DNA of 64,000 nucleotides from Streptomyces sp. LaPpAH-108. Lineage in GTDB: Bacteria > Actinomycetota > Actinomycetes > Streptomycetales > Streptomycetaceae. A program made the translations under genes and the position numbers. Under the pieces are notes generated by a model. It did not search any database. It had not been told where the DNA came from and saw only the letters and a list, made by a program, of their open reading frames with translations. This document shows positions 38,206 through 46,584 of this stretch, piece by piece; position 1 is the first letter of the stretch; the number at the start of each line of letters is the position of its first letter. The stretch lies in the NCBI RefSeq assembly GCF_000373625.1, contig NZ_KB891987.1, positions 491,160 to 555,159 on the forward strand. Reading direction: 5' to 3'.

Positions 38206-38375
38206 TCGTCTCCACCCGCCGGGCCGAGGGCGGTCTCAAGCAGGTGGACGATCTCGGAGTTGAGGGACCGCCGGTCGGTACGGGCCGCTTCAACGAGGAG
38301 CGCGTGCAGGTTTGTTGGCAGGCGGAGAGAGATCCGCTTCTCGTCTTCCCCGCTAAAATCATGCCATGACGGCAC
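38193..38375 (-). CDS. Arc-type ribbon-helix-helix DNA-binding protein
   Basis: 60 aa. EDEKRISLRLPTNLHALLVE followed by AARTDRRSLNSEIVHLLETA fits the Arc/MetJ fold: a DNA-contacting beta strand (ISLRLP) and two helices with the RSLNSEI turn. The start is GTG 38375 (GTG 38378 also possible), which overlaps the tnpB ATG (38366) head to head by 10 nt. Any protein bound at the shared start region would affect both genes. It probably represses itself and tnpB. An antitoxin-like origin is an alternative. Confidence 0.7.
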   Translation of the reverse strand: MPSWHDFSGEDEKRISLRLPTNLHALLVEAARTDRRSLNSEIVHLLETALGPAGGDDQSP

Positions 38376-39589
38376 CACGAAAGCGGTCGGGGGGCACCGG
38401 GCATGCTCGGTACACCTACCGCCTACGCGTGTCGTCGACCGCCCGCACCGGCCTTGAGGCCGAATGGGCACGCTGCCGGTGGGTCTGGAACGAATGCGTG
38501 GCCATGTCCCGCAAAGTCCACGCCCTGAACCGGGATGCCGCCGAGAAGACGACATGCGGCCCGGCGCAGCTCGACAAGATGCTGACCAAGGCCCGCACGG
38601 CCATGGGATGGCTGCGTGAGGGCTCGTCCGTGCCGCAGCAGCAGGCCATCCGTGACTTCAGCAGGTCCCGCGCCAAGGCGCTCAAGGACATCAAGGCGAA
38701 CCTGCCGATGCGGTAGCGCGCCGGGATGCCCCGCATCAAGCGCAAGCGCGCGGCGCTCCCCACGCTGAACTACACACGGCGCGGTTTCCGTCTGAAGGAC
38801 GGCCGCCTTCACCTGGCGGGCGGGATCGTACTGACGGTGGTGTGGTCCCGTGAACTGCCTTCCGATCCCACGTCGGTACGCGTGTACCGCGACAGCCTCG
38901 GACACTGGTACGCCTCGTTCGTCGTCGCCGGCGAGACCCAGCCGCTCCGCGCGACAGACGCCGTCCTCGGCGTGGACTGGGGCGTGCGGGAGACCGCCAC
39001 CACCACGTCCGATGCCCATGACCTTCCCCACGCCCAGCACGGAAAGACCGCAGCGCAGAAGCTGGCCCGTTATCAGCGGATGATGGCCCGACGGAAGCCC
39101 GCCAAGGGGCAGCCTGCCTCGCGCGGCTACCGGCAGGCGCGGGCGCAGGCGGCGAAGGTGTACAAGAAGGTGGCGCGGCAGCGGCAGGACACCGCCCGTA
39201 AATGGGCCAAGCGCGTCGTCCGCGACCACGACGCGATTGCCGTCGAGGACTTCCGCCCGAGGTTCCTCTCGAAGACCACCATGATCCGCAAGGCCGCCGA
39301 CGCGGCGATCGGCGCCACCAAGCGGGCCCTGATCGAGATGGGCCGCAAACACGGACGGGACATCCGCCTCGTCCACCCCGCGCACACCACCATGGACTGC
39401 GCAACGTGCGGAGCGAGAACCAAGCACGCACTCCCTCTCGCGGAACGTACCTACACCTGCACCGCGTGCGGAGCCATATCCCCCAGGGACAAGAACTCCG
39501 CCCGCGTGATGCTCGTCCGGGCTGGTCTCGACCCGGCTGGTGCCGAGGGCGTAGGACCTGCCGGACCGCTGGTCCGGGAGGCAGCCTGA
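38366..39589 (+). pseudogene. tnpB: TnpB RNA-guided nuclease gene with one in-frame amber codon
   Basis: A 408-codon frame with a single TAG at codon 117 (38714-38716); the frame continues through RAGMPRIKRKRAALPTLNYT exactly where TnpB proteins continue. All catalytic elements are intact: RuvC Asp204 in VLGVDWG, Glu294 in AVEDF, Asp375 in SPRDKNSARVML, and the zinc finger CATCG...CTACG. Either this is a very recent nonsense mutation or the codon is read through. A separately initiated C-terminal protein from ATG 38726 is possible but would lack the N-terminal RNA/TAM-recognition domain. TnpB is an omega-RNA-guided endonuclease that helps keep the element in place. Confidence 0.85.
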
Positions 39590-39646
39590 GCCAGGAATCC
39601 CCTCCTCCGGGAGGGGGAGGAGTCAACAGAAGGCGATGTTCAGGGC
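39500..39646 (+). ncRNA. Putative omega-RNA (reRNA) of TnpB with guide
   Basis: In this family the guide RNA comes from the 3' end of tnpB through the right end of the element into the flank. Here a stable GC hairpin (about 39595-39620) and GTCAAC are followed by AGAAGGCGATGTTCAGGGCG, the presumed guide, which lies in the symporter remnant. The 5' boundary is a guess. Confidence 0.4.
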
Positions 39647-40021
39647 GGTGGCGACGGCGAGCACCCCGAGAAAGCCGGCGCCCCGCCTTGAGGCGTGCAA
39701 CACGCCGGTGAGGCTGAGCGGGTCGATGGTGACCGCTGAGGCGGTGCCCACGATAAGTCGGATGCTGTCGGCCGCCGGGCATGCGCGCTTCCAGAACATG
39801 CCCAGGGTGAACGTTGTGAACAGCGGCGCGATGAAGAACCCGAAGAGCGTCTGGAGGTAGCCCACGTCGGACGCGACCTTCCGGCGGGCGAGGACGCCGA
39901 TGCCCAGCACGAAGGTGAAGTACACCGCGATCAGTGCGTAGTCGACGGGCTGCGCGTTCAGCCGGAGATCGGCCTCAGCGAATGCGTACACCGTTGCCGG
40001 GTCCGGCACGGCTTCGATCAT
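39628..40021 (-). pseudogene. Sodium:solute symporter remnant (N-terminal and late segments, internal deletion)
   Basis: Reading from ATG 40021: the first transmembrane segment (VDYALIAVYFTFVLGIGVLA) with RRKVASD follows normally, then the sequence jumps to VGYLQTLFGFFIAPLFTTFT and LGMFWKR, a late segment of SSS-family transporters. About 300 central residues are missing. Translation then meets the IS right end. The gene was therefore already deleted internally, or has been since the insertion. Intact members import sugars or acids with sodium. Confidence 0.75.
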
Positions 40022-40208
40022 GTTGGTAGTCCCTGCTGTCCGGGGCGCGGGTGGGCCGGGAGGTCTGTCGACCTGCCTTCCGACCTGGCGTTTTGTTGGT
40101 TGGGAAAGAGTCCTCACCAAATCCCTGGGGGTCCGTGCCGGGGCGGCTGTGAATGGACGCCTTCTTGTTCTCTGCTGTCCACCTCATGACAATGCGCATG
40201 ACAAGACG

Positions 40209-40233
40209 GACGGCCGGAAGATCTCCGGCCGTC
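40209..40233. terminator. 10-bp perfect inverted repeat upstream of the secreted protease
   Basis: GACGGCCGGA (40209-40218) pairs with TCCGGCCGTC (40224-40233) around AGATC. It ends 23 bp before the protease ATG, so it is either an operator or a leader hairpin rather than a simple terminator. Confidence 0.45.
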
Positions 40234-40256
40234 TGCTCCGCAGAGAGGACCCCCAC

Positions 40257-41090
40257 ATGAACAAGCCTCTCCTGGCCGCGCTGTCCGCCCTGGCACTCGC
40301 CGGGGTCGGCGCGGCTCCGGCGGCTGCCGCCCAGGCCGCGCCCCAAGCCAAGGCGGTCACCGTCGACTTCGCCGGGACGGTCTCGCTCAGCAACTGCTCC
40401 GGCTCCGTCGTCCGCCTCCCGAACTCCGCCGACTCCGACCCCGCGCTCGTGCTCACCAACGGGCACTGCCTGGAGACCGGCTTCCCCGAGCCCGGCGAGG
40501 TCGTCACAGGCCAGTCCTCCAGCCGCACCTTCGGCCTGCTCAACTCCGCCGGGACCAAGGTCGCCACGCTCCGCGCCAACCAGGTCGTCTACTCGACCAT
40601 GACGGACACCGACGTCACCCTCTACCGGCTGACCACCACCTACGCGGCCATCAAGAGTGCGTACGGCATCAACGCGCTCACCCTGAACGACAGCCATCCG
40701 GTGGCCGGCAGCGCCATCAAGGTCGTCTCCGGGTACTGGAAGCGGATCTACAGCTGCAACGCCGACGGGTTCGTCTACCGGCTCAAGGAGGGCGACTGGA
40801 CCTGGAAGGACTCGCTGCGCTACACCGCCGCCTGCGACACCATCGGCGGCACCTCCGGCTCGCCCGTGATCGACACCGCCACCGGCAAGGTCGTCGCGGT
40901 GAACAACACCGGCAACGAGGACGGCGGGCGCTGCACGGTCAACAACCCCTGTGAGGTGGACGAGAACGGCACGGTGACCGTCCGCAAGGGCATCAACTAC
41001 GCCGAGGAGACCTACCAGATACCGGCCTGCTTCACGACGGGCAACAGGCTGGACCTGGGCGCGGCCGGGTGCGTGCTGCCCAAGCCGTAG
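40257..41090 (+). CDS. Secreted trypsin/V8-like serine protease
   Basis: 277 aa. A clear signal peptide (MNKPLLAALSALALAGVGAA, cleavage near AAAQA) precedes a chymotrypsin-fold domain. The likely triad is His70 in VLTNGHCLE, Asp119 in TDTDVTLYRL and Ser200 in GGTSGSPVID; the GTSGSP form is closer to glutamyl endopeptidase V8 than to trypsin. Six or more cysteines suggest disulfides. AGAGGAC lies ahead of the ATG. It probably acts outside the cell; substrate preference is not predictable. Confidence 0.92.
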   Translation: MNKPLLAALSALALAGVGAAPAAAAQAAPQAKAVTVDFAGTVSLSNCSGSVVRLPNSADSDPALVLTNGHCLETGFPEPGEVVTGQSSSRTFGLLNSAGTKVATLRANQVVYSTMTDTDVTLYRLTTTYAAIKSAYGINALTLNDSHPVAGSAIKVVSGYWKRIYSCNADGFVYRLKEGDWTWKDSLRYTAACDTIGGTSGSPVIDTATGKVVAVNNTGNEDGGRCTVNNPCEVDENGTVTVRKGINYAEETYQIPACFTTGNRLDLGAAGCVLPKP

Positions 41091-41118
41091 GTTTCCCTGG
41101 GGTGTTGAGGCCGGGTGG

Positions 41119-42729
41119 TCACAGCGGAGTGCGCCGTACCGACCGGCCCGCCAGGACGTCCGTGCGCCTGCCGTCCTCGATGACGAAGCGGCCGTCGACC
41201 AGGACGTACGGAATCCCGGTCGGCAGTGTGCGCGGCGCGGCGAACGTGGAGCCCGCGCCGACCGTCTCCGGGTCGAAGAGCACCAGGTCGGCGCGGTAGC
41301 CCTCGCGCACCAGGCCCCGGTCCGGCAGCCGCAGCCGGGCCGCGGGCCGCGCGGTGAGACGGGCGACGCACTCCTCCAGGCTCAGCACGCCCAACTCCCT
41401 TACATAGTGGCCGAGATAGCGCGGGAAGGTGCCGTACGCGCGCGGGTGGGGCTTGGTGCCCTGGAGGATGCCGTCCGAGCCGCCGGTGTGGGCGCGGTGC
41501 CGCATGATCGCGCGGACGTTCTCCTCGTGGCCGACGTGCTGGAGGATCGTGGTGCCGAGCCGGTCCTCGACCAGCAGCCGGTGCGCGACGGTCCAGGGTT
41601 CCTCGCCGCGCTCGTCCGCCAACTCCCGTACGGTGTGGCCGACATGATGGGTGAGGGCCGGGTCGCTCACGCCCGAGATCTCGATCGTCTCCCACTCCAC
41701 CGGCACCCCGTGGCAGCCGTCGGCGCCGGTGACCTCCAGGTCGTGCCGGACGCGTGCGGCCGTCGCCGGGTCGGTGAGGCGGGCGAGGATCGATGCCGGG
41801 CCGCCTTCGCTCGCCCAACTGGGCAGCAGGGCCGCGAGGGTGGTGGAGCCGGGGGTGTACGGATAGGTGTCCAGGGTGATGTCGGCGCCCGCGTCGAGCG
41901 CGTCGTCCAGCAGGGTCAGCAGCTCGGGCGCGCGGCCCTTGTTCACGCCGAAGTTCATCGTGGCGTGGGCGAGATGGAGCGGGCAGCCCGCTTCCCGGGT
42001 GAGGGCCACCATCTCGGCGTACGCCTCCAGGGCGCCCGCGCCGTAGGAGCGGTGGTGCGGGCAGTAGTAGCCGCCGTAGGAGGCCACCACCCGGCAGAGT
42101 TCGGTGAGTTCGGCGTTCTCGGCGTACATGCCGGGGGTGTAGGTGAGGCCCGAGGAGAGGCCGACGGCGCCCTGCTCCAGGCCCTTTGCGACCAGTCGAC
42201 GCATCCGGTCCAGCTCGGCCGGGGTCGCCGGGCGGTCCTCCCAGCCGACGACCAGGGCGCGGACGGTGCCCTGCGGGATCAGATAGGCCGCGTTGACCGC
42301 GATGCCCCCGTCCAGCCGGTCCAGATACTCGCCGACCGAGCGCCAGTCGAAGTCGATGTCGTCGCCGTACCCGTTCCACCCGGTGATGGCCCGGCGCACC
42401 TCCTCAAGGGTGCGGTCGTCCACCGGGGCGTACGACAGGCCGTCCTGGCCCAGGACTTCGAGGGTGACGCCCTGCGCGGCCTTGGCGCTGTGGTCGGGGT
42501 CGCGCAGCAGGGCCAGGTCGGAGTGGGCGTGCATGTCGATGAAGCCGGGGGAGAGGACCAGCCCCTCGGCGTCCAGCTCGCGCATCGCGCGCGGGCGCTG
42601 GCAGCCCGAGGCCGCGGCCTCCTTGACGATCTGGACGATCCGGCCCTGATGGATCACCACATCGGCGCGGTAGGAGGGCGCACCGCTGCCGTCCACCACG
42701 TCGGCGTCCCGGATGACGAGCTGGTCCAC
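41119..42729 (-). CDS. N-acyl-D-amino-acid deacylase (D-aminoacylase)
   Basis: 536 aa amidohydrolase-superfamily enzyme that removes the acyl group from N-acyl-D-amino acids. Metal-site motifs are visible: SPGFIDMHAHSD near residue 65, GLTYTPGMYA, YCPHHRSYG, HLAHATMN and GGSDGIL with the late Asp. The GTG at 42729 has AGGAGG upstream. The gene follows the PLP dehydratase with a 12-bp gap, so the two form an operon. In this context the substrate may be N-acetyl-D-glucosaminate, itself an N-acyl D-amino acid. Confidence 0.92.
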   Translation of the reverse strand: MDQLVIRDADVVDGSGAPSYRADVVIHQGRIVQIVKEAAASGCQRPRAMRELDAEGLVLSPGFIDMHAHSDLALLRDPDHSAKAAQGVTLEVLGQDGLSYAPVDDRTLEEVRRAITGWNGYGDDIDFDWRSVGEYLDRLDGGIAVNAAYLIPQGTVRALVVGWEDRPATPAELDRMRRLVAKGLEQGAVGLSSGLTYTPGMYAENAELTELCRVVASYGGYYCPHHRSYGAGALEAYAEMVALTREAGCPLHLAHATMNFGVNKGRAPELLTLLDDALDAGADITLDTYPYTPGSTTLAALLPSWASEGGPASILARLTDPATAARVRHDLEVTGADGCHGVPVEWETIEISGVSDPALTHHVGHTVRELADERGEEPWTVAHRLLVEDRLGTTILQHVGHEENVRAIMRHRAHTGGSDGILQGTKPHPRAYGTFPRYLGHYVRELGVLSLEECVARLTARPAARLRLPDRGLVREGYRADLVLFDPETVGAGSTFAAPRTLPTGIPYVLVDGRFVIEDGRRTDVLAGRSVRRTPL

Positions 42730-42741
42730 GGCCCCGGCCTC

Positions 42742-44019
42742 CTAGAAGAACGTGCGGATGTATTCCACGACCGTGCCGTCCGCCTCCGCCACGGGGATCA
42801 GCGGCCACTTGTCGAAGGACGTACAGGGGTGGGACAGACCGAAGCCGATCCAGTCGCCCACCATGACATCGGCCTCAGCTGTGGTGCGCAGCCACATGTG
42901 CTGGTCCGACAGGGCGCTCACCTCGACCCCGGTGGCGGGTCGCTCCGCCCCGTCCCGGCGCACCACCTGGGCCTCGGGCAGATCGAGGTCGTACGCCGCG
43001 TCCCGCTTGCCCGCGTTGGCGAACGCCTGGCCGGGCTCGGGGCGGGAGACCACCTGGGCCCACAGCTGGAAGGCGGGCTCCAGGGCGCCCTCCTCGGGCA
43101 CCCGGTTGAAGGGGGTGATCCTGCGGTAGTGCCCGTCGTCGTGCGAGAGGTACGCGCCCGAGCGCAGCAACTTCAGTACGGGGAGGGACAGTTCGGGGAT
43201 CTCCGCGAACACCTCGGCCACCGCGTCGAACCAGGCGCTGCCGCCCGCGCTCACCACGATCTCGTCCGCCCCGGCGAAGCGGCCCTCCGCGTCCAGGGCG
43301 GTGGCGAGTGCGGTGAGCCGCTTCAGATAGGCGGCCACACGCTCCGGGTCGGCCTTCGGCACCTCGCCCTCGTAGCCCGCGACACCGACCAGGCGCAGGG
43401 TGTCCGTGGCCGACACCGCGGCGGCGACGGCCAGGCAGTCCGCCTCCGTCCGGGCGCCGGTCCGGGCGCCCTCGCCCGCGGCCAGCTCCACCACCACGTC
43501 CACCGGCCGGGCGGTGCCCGTGAGTGCCGCGTCCATCAGCTCGACCCCGCGCACGGAGTCGACGTAACAGACGAAGCGGAAGCCGGGGTCGGCGCTCAGC
43601 TCGGCGGCGATGCGGCGCAGCGCGGCCGGGTCCACCAGCTCGTTGGCCAGGAAGATCCGCTCGATCCCGAACTCCCGTGCCACCCACACCTGGTGGGGTA
43701 CCGCGACCGTGATCCCCCAGGCGCCGCGCGCCACCTGGCGCGCGAAGAGCTGCGGGGCCATCGAGGTCTTCCCGTGCGGGGCGAAGGCGAGCCCGTGCCG
43801 CTCGGTGTACGCCTCCATCAGCGCGAGGTTGTGCTCCAGGCGCTCGGCGGACAGGGCGAGCAGGGGGGTGGAGAAGTCACCGGAGAAGAGGTTGCGCCGC
43901 TGCGCGGTCAGCTCGCCGACGGTCAGTCCGGCGGCGTCCGGCGGGAGGCCCTTGAAGCGGTGGTCGACCCGTTCCCCGGCGAGCCGGGACAGCGGGTCGG
44001 TGCCGGTCTCACGGGCCAT
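42742..44019 (-). CDS. Fold-III PLP amino acid deaminase / D-threonine aldolase-like (DSD1 family)
   Basis: 425 aa. The alanine-racemase-type N-terminal barrel carries the PLP lysine in AFAPHGKTSMAP, and the C-terminal D-Ser-dehydratase-like domain has the metal-binding HPCTSFDKWPLIP. Family members eliminate water or cleave beta-hydroxy D-amino acids such as D-serine, D-threonine or D-glucosaminate. ATCAGGAGG lies before the ATG. It is first in an operon with the D-aminoacylase and divergent from the kinase-IclR-RidA-GntP genes. A lyase acting on the deacylated product is the natural reading. Confidence 0.9.
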   Translation of the reverse strand: MARETGTDPLSRLAGERVDHRFKGLPPDAAGLTVGELTAQRRNLFSGDFSTPLLALSAERLEHNLALMEAYTERHGLAFAPHGKTSMAPQLFARQVARGAWGITVAVPHQVWVAREFGIERIFLANELVDPAALRRIAAELSADPGFRFVCYVDSVRGVELMDAALTGTARPVDVVVELAAGEGARTGARTEADCLAVAAAVSATDTLRLVGVAGYEGEVPKADPERVAAYLKRLTALATALDAEGRFAGADEIVVSAGGSAWFDAVAEVFAEIPELSLPVLKLLRSGAYLSHDDGHYRRITPFNRVPEEGALEPAFQLWAQVVSRPEPGQAFANAGKRDAAYDLDLPEAQVVRRDGAERPATGVEVSALSDQHMWLRTTAEADVMVGDWIGFGLSHPCTSFDKWPLIPVAEADGTVVEYIRTFF

Positions 44020-44039
44020 GAAAGCCTCCTGATCTGCGG

Positions 44040-44058
44040 CGTTGCGATCTGTGCAACG
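44040..44058. promoter_or_regulatory. Inverted repeat in the divergent control region, candidate IclR operator
   Basis: CGTTGC (44040-44045) and GCAACG (44053-44058) flank GATCTGT, and a third half-like CATTGCG follows at 44061. It lies 20 bp upstream of the dehydratase start. The spacing and position suit the IclR-type regulator encoded in the cluster. Confidence 0.6.
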
Positions 44059-44155
44059 TCCATTGCGTATGTCGCTGACTGCTGTCTAACATCTCGGCCA
44101 ACACGGGGTCAACGAAGTCGTCACCCCGGGCCCACGGACAGGAGCCAGGACCATC

Positions 44156-45256
44156 GTGACCGCCGACGGACAGCCGAGCGCCGACCACGGCGCCGTGGAT
44201 GTCGTCGCCCTCGGCGAGTCCATGGTCACCTTCCTGCCCACCCGTCCGGGGCGCCTCGCCGATGTGCCCGCCTTCGCACGCGGCATCGGCGGCGCCGAGT
44301 CCAACGTCGTCTGCGCCCTCGCCGCCGCCGGGCACTCCACCCGCTGGGTCGGCCGCGTCGGCGCCGACGGCTTCGGACGGCACCTGGTGGAGCGGATCGC
44401 CTCCCACGGCGTCGACACGAGCGCCGTACGCGTGGACCCCGACCGGCCCACCGGCATCTACTTCCGCACCGCCGCCGACCGCGCCACCGACGCCCACGAA
44501 GTCGCCTACTACCGGGCCGGATCGGCCGCCTCCGCGATGTCCGTCGACACCGTGGACCTCGCGGCGGTGGACGCGGGACGCGTGCTGCACCTGTCCGGGA
44601 TCACGGCCGCGCTGTCGGACGGGTGCCTGGAGCTGATGCGCGCGCTCACCTCGCCCCGGTCCGGGCGCCCGGTGGTCTCCTTCGACGTGAACTTCCGGCC
44701 CGCGCTGTGGCGGGACGCCTCCGACGCCTCGGTGCTGCTGGAGCTGGCCCGGGGAGCCGACCTCGTCTTCGTCGGCGTGGACGAGGCGGAGGACGCCTGG
44801 GGTGTGCGGGGCGGGGCCGACGCCGTACGACGCCTGCTGCCCGAACCCCGGGTGCTGGTCGTCAAGGAGGGTTCGAGCGGGGCCACGGTGTACGAGCGCA
44901 CGGAGGCCGGAGGGCGCACGGGTGCCGGTGCCGGTGAGCGTACGCATGCCGGTGAGCGCACCGCGCACGTCCCCGCCCTCGCCGTCGACGTGGTCGCCAC
45001 CGTCGGCGCGGGCGACGCCTTCGCCGCCGGGTTCCTCTCCGCCACCCTGCGTGGCCTGCCCGCACGTGACCGGCTGCGCCACGGCCACCTCATGGCCGCC
45101 GCCGCCCTCACCGCCCCCGGCGACCTCGCCGCACCGCCCGCCCGCGACCACGCCGACCGGCTGGCCGCCCTCGACGACCACGCATGGGAGAGACTGCGAC
45201 TCGGCCCCGGCTGGACCGGAACCGGCCAGGTCACCGAGGAGACGAGCACCCCATGA
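44156..45256 (+). CDS. PfkB-family sugar kinase (2-keto-3-deoxygluconate kinase-like)
   Basis: 366 aa ribokinase-fold enzyme from GTG 44156. Motifs: GESMVTFLP at the N-terminus, the di-Gly GGAESNVVCALAAAG, SFDVNFRPALWRD in the middle (a KdgK-type substrate/ATP region) and the catalytic base in VATVGAGDAFAAGF. SFDVNFRP.LW is characteristic of KDG kinases. A low-complexity insertion (TEAGGRTGAGAGERTHAGER) precedes the C-terminal lobe. The stop overlaps the IclR start (ATGA). The kinase likely phosphorylates KDG made by the neighbouring lyase. Confidence 0.85.
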   Translation: MTADGQPSADHGAVDVVALGESMVTFLPTRPGRLADVPAFARGIGGAESNVVCALAAAGHSTRWVGRVGADGFGRHLVERIASHGVDTSAVRVDPDRPTGIYFRTAADRATDAHEVAYYRAGSAASAMSVDTVDLAAVDAGRVLHLSGITAALSDGCLELMRALTSPRSGRPVVSFDVNFRPALWRDASDASVLLELARGADLVFVGVDEAEDAWGVRGGADAVRRLLPEPRVLVVKEGSSGATVYERTEAGGRTGAGAGERTHAGERTAHVPALAVDVVATVGAGDAFAAGFLSATLRGLPARDRLRHGHLMAAAALTAPGDLAAPPARDHADRLAALDDHAWERLRLGPGWTGTGQVTEETSTP

Positions 45257-46017
45257 GCCAGACCGTGGACCGCGCCCTGAGCATCCTTCCGCTGCTCGCG
45301 GAGGGCCCCGCCGACCTCGGTCAGGTCGCGGGCCGGCTCGGCGTCCACAAGTCCACCGCGCTGCGCCTGCTGCGCACCCTGCACGAACACGGCCTGGTCT
45401 ACCGCCAGTCCGACCAGCGCTACCGGCTCGGCGCCCGCCTCTTCGCCCTCGCCCAGGAGGCGATGGAGAGCCTGGACGTCCGCGAGATCGCCCACCCCCA
45501 CCTCGTCCGCCTCAACGAGGCCGTCGGCCACACCGTGCACCTCGCCGTCCACGAGGAGAACGAGGTGCTGTACATCGACAAGGTCGACAGCCGCTACCCG
45601 GTGCGGATGTACTCCCGCGTCGGCAAGCCCGTCGCGATCACCGTCGCGGCCGTCGCCAAGCTGCTCCTGGCCGACCTGCCCGAACCCGAGCGCCGCGCCC
45701 TCGCGGAACGGCTCGACTACCCCCTCTACACGGCCCGTTCCACCCCCAACTCAGCCGCTTTCCTGCGCGAGTTGGAGAAGGTGCGCGAACAGGGCTGGGC
45801 CACCGACCTCGGCGGCCACGAGGAGTCCATCAACTGCGTCGCGGCTCCGATCCGCGGCGCCGACGGGCGTGTGGTCGCCGCGATGTCGGTCTCCGCGCCG
45901 AACGTCGTCGTCACCGCCGACGAACTCCTCGCCCTGCTCCCGCAGGTGCGCCGTACCGCGGACGCGATCAGCGGCGAGTACTCCGGACGAACCCCAGTGA
46001 AGGACCCCACCCCATGA
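45253..46017 (+). CDS. IclR family transcriptional regulator
   Basis: 254 aa. The N-terminal winged helix reads TVDRALSILPLLAEGPADLG followed by VAGRLGVHKSTALRLLRTL, and the C-terminal effector domain contains GHTVHLAVHEENEVLYIDKVD and the ligand-site region GGHEESINCVAAPI. It is coupled to the kinase upstream (ATGA) and to ridA downstream (ATGA), so all three are made together. It probably represses the divergent catabolic operons through the palindrome at 44040-44058, with a pathway intermediate as inducer. Confidence 0.93.
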   Translation: MSQTVDRALSILPLLAEGPADLGQVAGRLGVHKSTALRLLRTLHEHGLVYRQSDQRYRLGARLFALAQEAMESLDVREIAHPHLVRLNEAVGHTVHLAVHEENEVLYIDKVDSRYPVRMYSRVGKPVAITVAAVAKLLLADLPEPERRALAERLDYPLYTARSTPNSAAFLRELEKVREQGWATDLGGHEESINCVAAPIRGADGRVVAAMSVSAPNVVVTADELLALLPQVRRTADAISGEYSGRTPVKDPTP

Positions 46018-46424
46018 CCGACAAGATCGCGCTCACCCCGAAGACCCACACGACCCCGCCCGCGAAGTTCTCCCACGGGGTGAAGAAGGGCAACATTCTC
46101 CAGGTCGCGGGCCAGGTCGGCTTCCTGCCCGCCGAGGAGGGCAAGGCCCCCACCCCCGCCGGACCCACCCTGCGCGAGCAGACCCTCCAGACCCTCGCCA
46201 ACGTCAAGGCGATCCTCGAGGAGGGCGGCGCGAGCTGGGACGACGTGATGATGATCCGCGTCTACCTCACCGACGTGGACCACTTCGCCGAGATGAACGC
46301 CCTCTACAACACCTACTTCGAGGAGCAGGGGCTCACCCAGCCGCCCGCCGCCCGTACGACGGTCTACGTCGGCCTTCCGGCGGGGCTCCTCATCGAGATC
46401 GACGCGCTGGCCGTACTCGGCTGA
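46014..46424 (+). CDS. ridA: RidA family 2-iminobutanoate/2-iminopropanoate deaminase
   Basis: 136 aa. RidA hydrolyses the reactive enamine/imine products of PLP lyases to 2-oxoacids. The conserved core is present: ILQVAGQVGFLP, the QTLQTLANVKAILEEGG helix, VYLTDVDHFAEMNA, the catalytic Arg in AARTTVYVGLP, and the late Glu in LIEIDALAV. Its start overlaps the IclR stop. A RidA gene beside a fold-III PLP dehydratase is functionally sensible, because that enzyme releases just such an imine. Confidence 0.93.
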   Translation: MTDKIALTPKTHTTPPAKFSHGVKKGNILQVAGQVGFLPAEEGKAPTPAGPTLREQTLQTLANVKAILEEGGASWDDVMMIRVYLTDVDHFAEMNALYNTYFEEQGLTQPPAARTTVYVGLPAGLLIEIDALAVLG

Positions 46425-46584
46425 GGTCGCTCTCGTGACGTCCCGCCCCTAGACGGGCGTACGTCTCTCTCGCACCACCCGCACCAGGTACACGGCACGG
46501 CATCCCCCTCGGGGTGCCGTGCCGCGCCCCACCCTGCCCGAAAGCCCGATGCACGTACGGTACTCACGCAGAGGACCCCCTCCC

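Larger units (their letters stand above)
38090..39627 (+). mobile_element. TnpB-only IS200/IS605-type (IS1341-like) element with a divergent RHH gene
   Basis: The left flank ends in TTGAC (38085-38089), a typical target/TAM motif, and the right end is a GC hairpin followed by GTCAAC (39622-39627). The left end carries a CCCGC-TT-GCGGG hairpin near 38127-38138. Inside are a small ribbon-helix-helix gene (minus) and tnpB (plus). There is no TnpA transposase, so movement would need one in trans. The element sits in a symporter gene that has remnants on both sides. Confidence 0.7.

Noticed and set aside
41407..44937. An 1176-codon plus-strand frame
   Set aside because: It is antisense to the D-aminoacylase and dehydratase genes, which have clear family motifs and ribosome sites; the translation has no recognisable domain.
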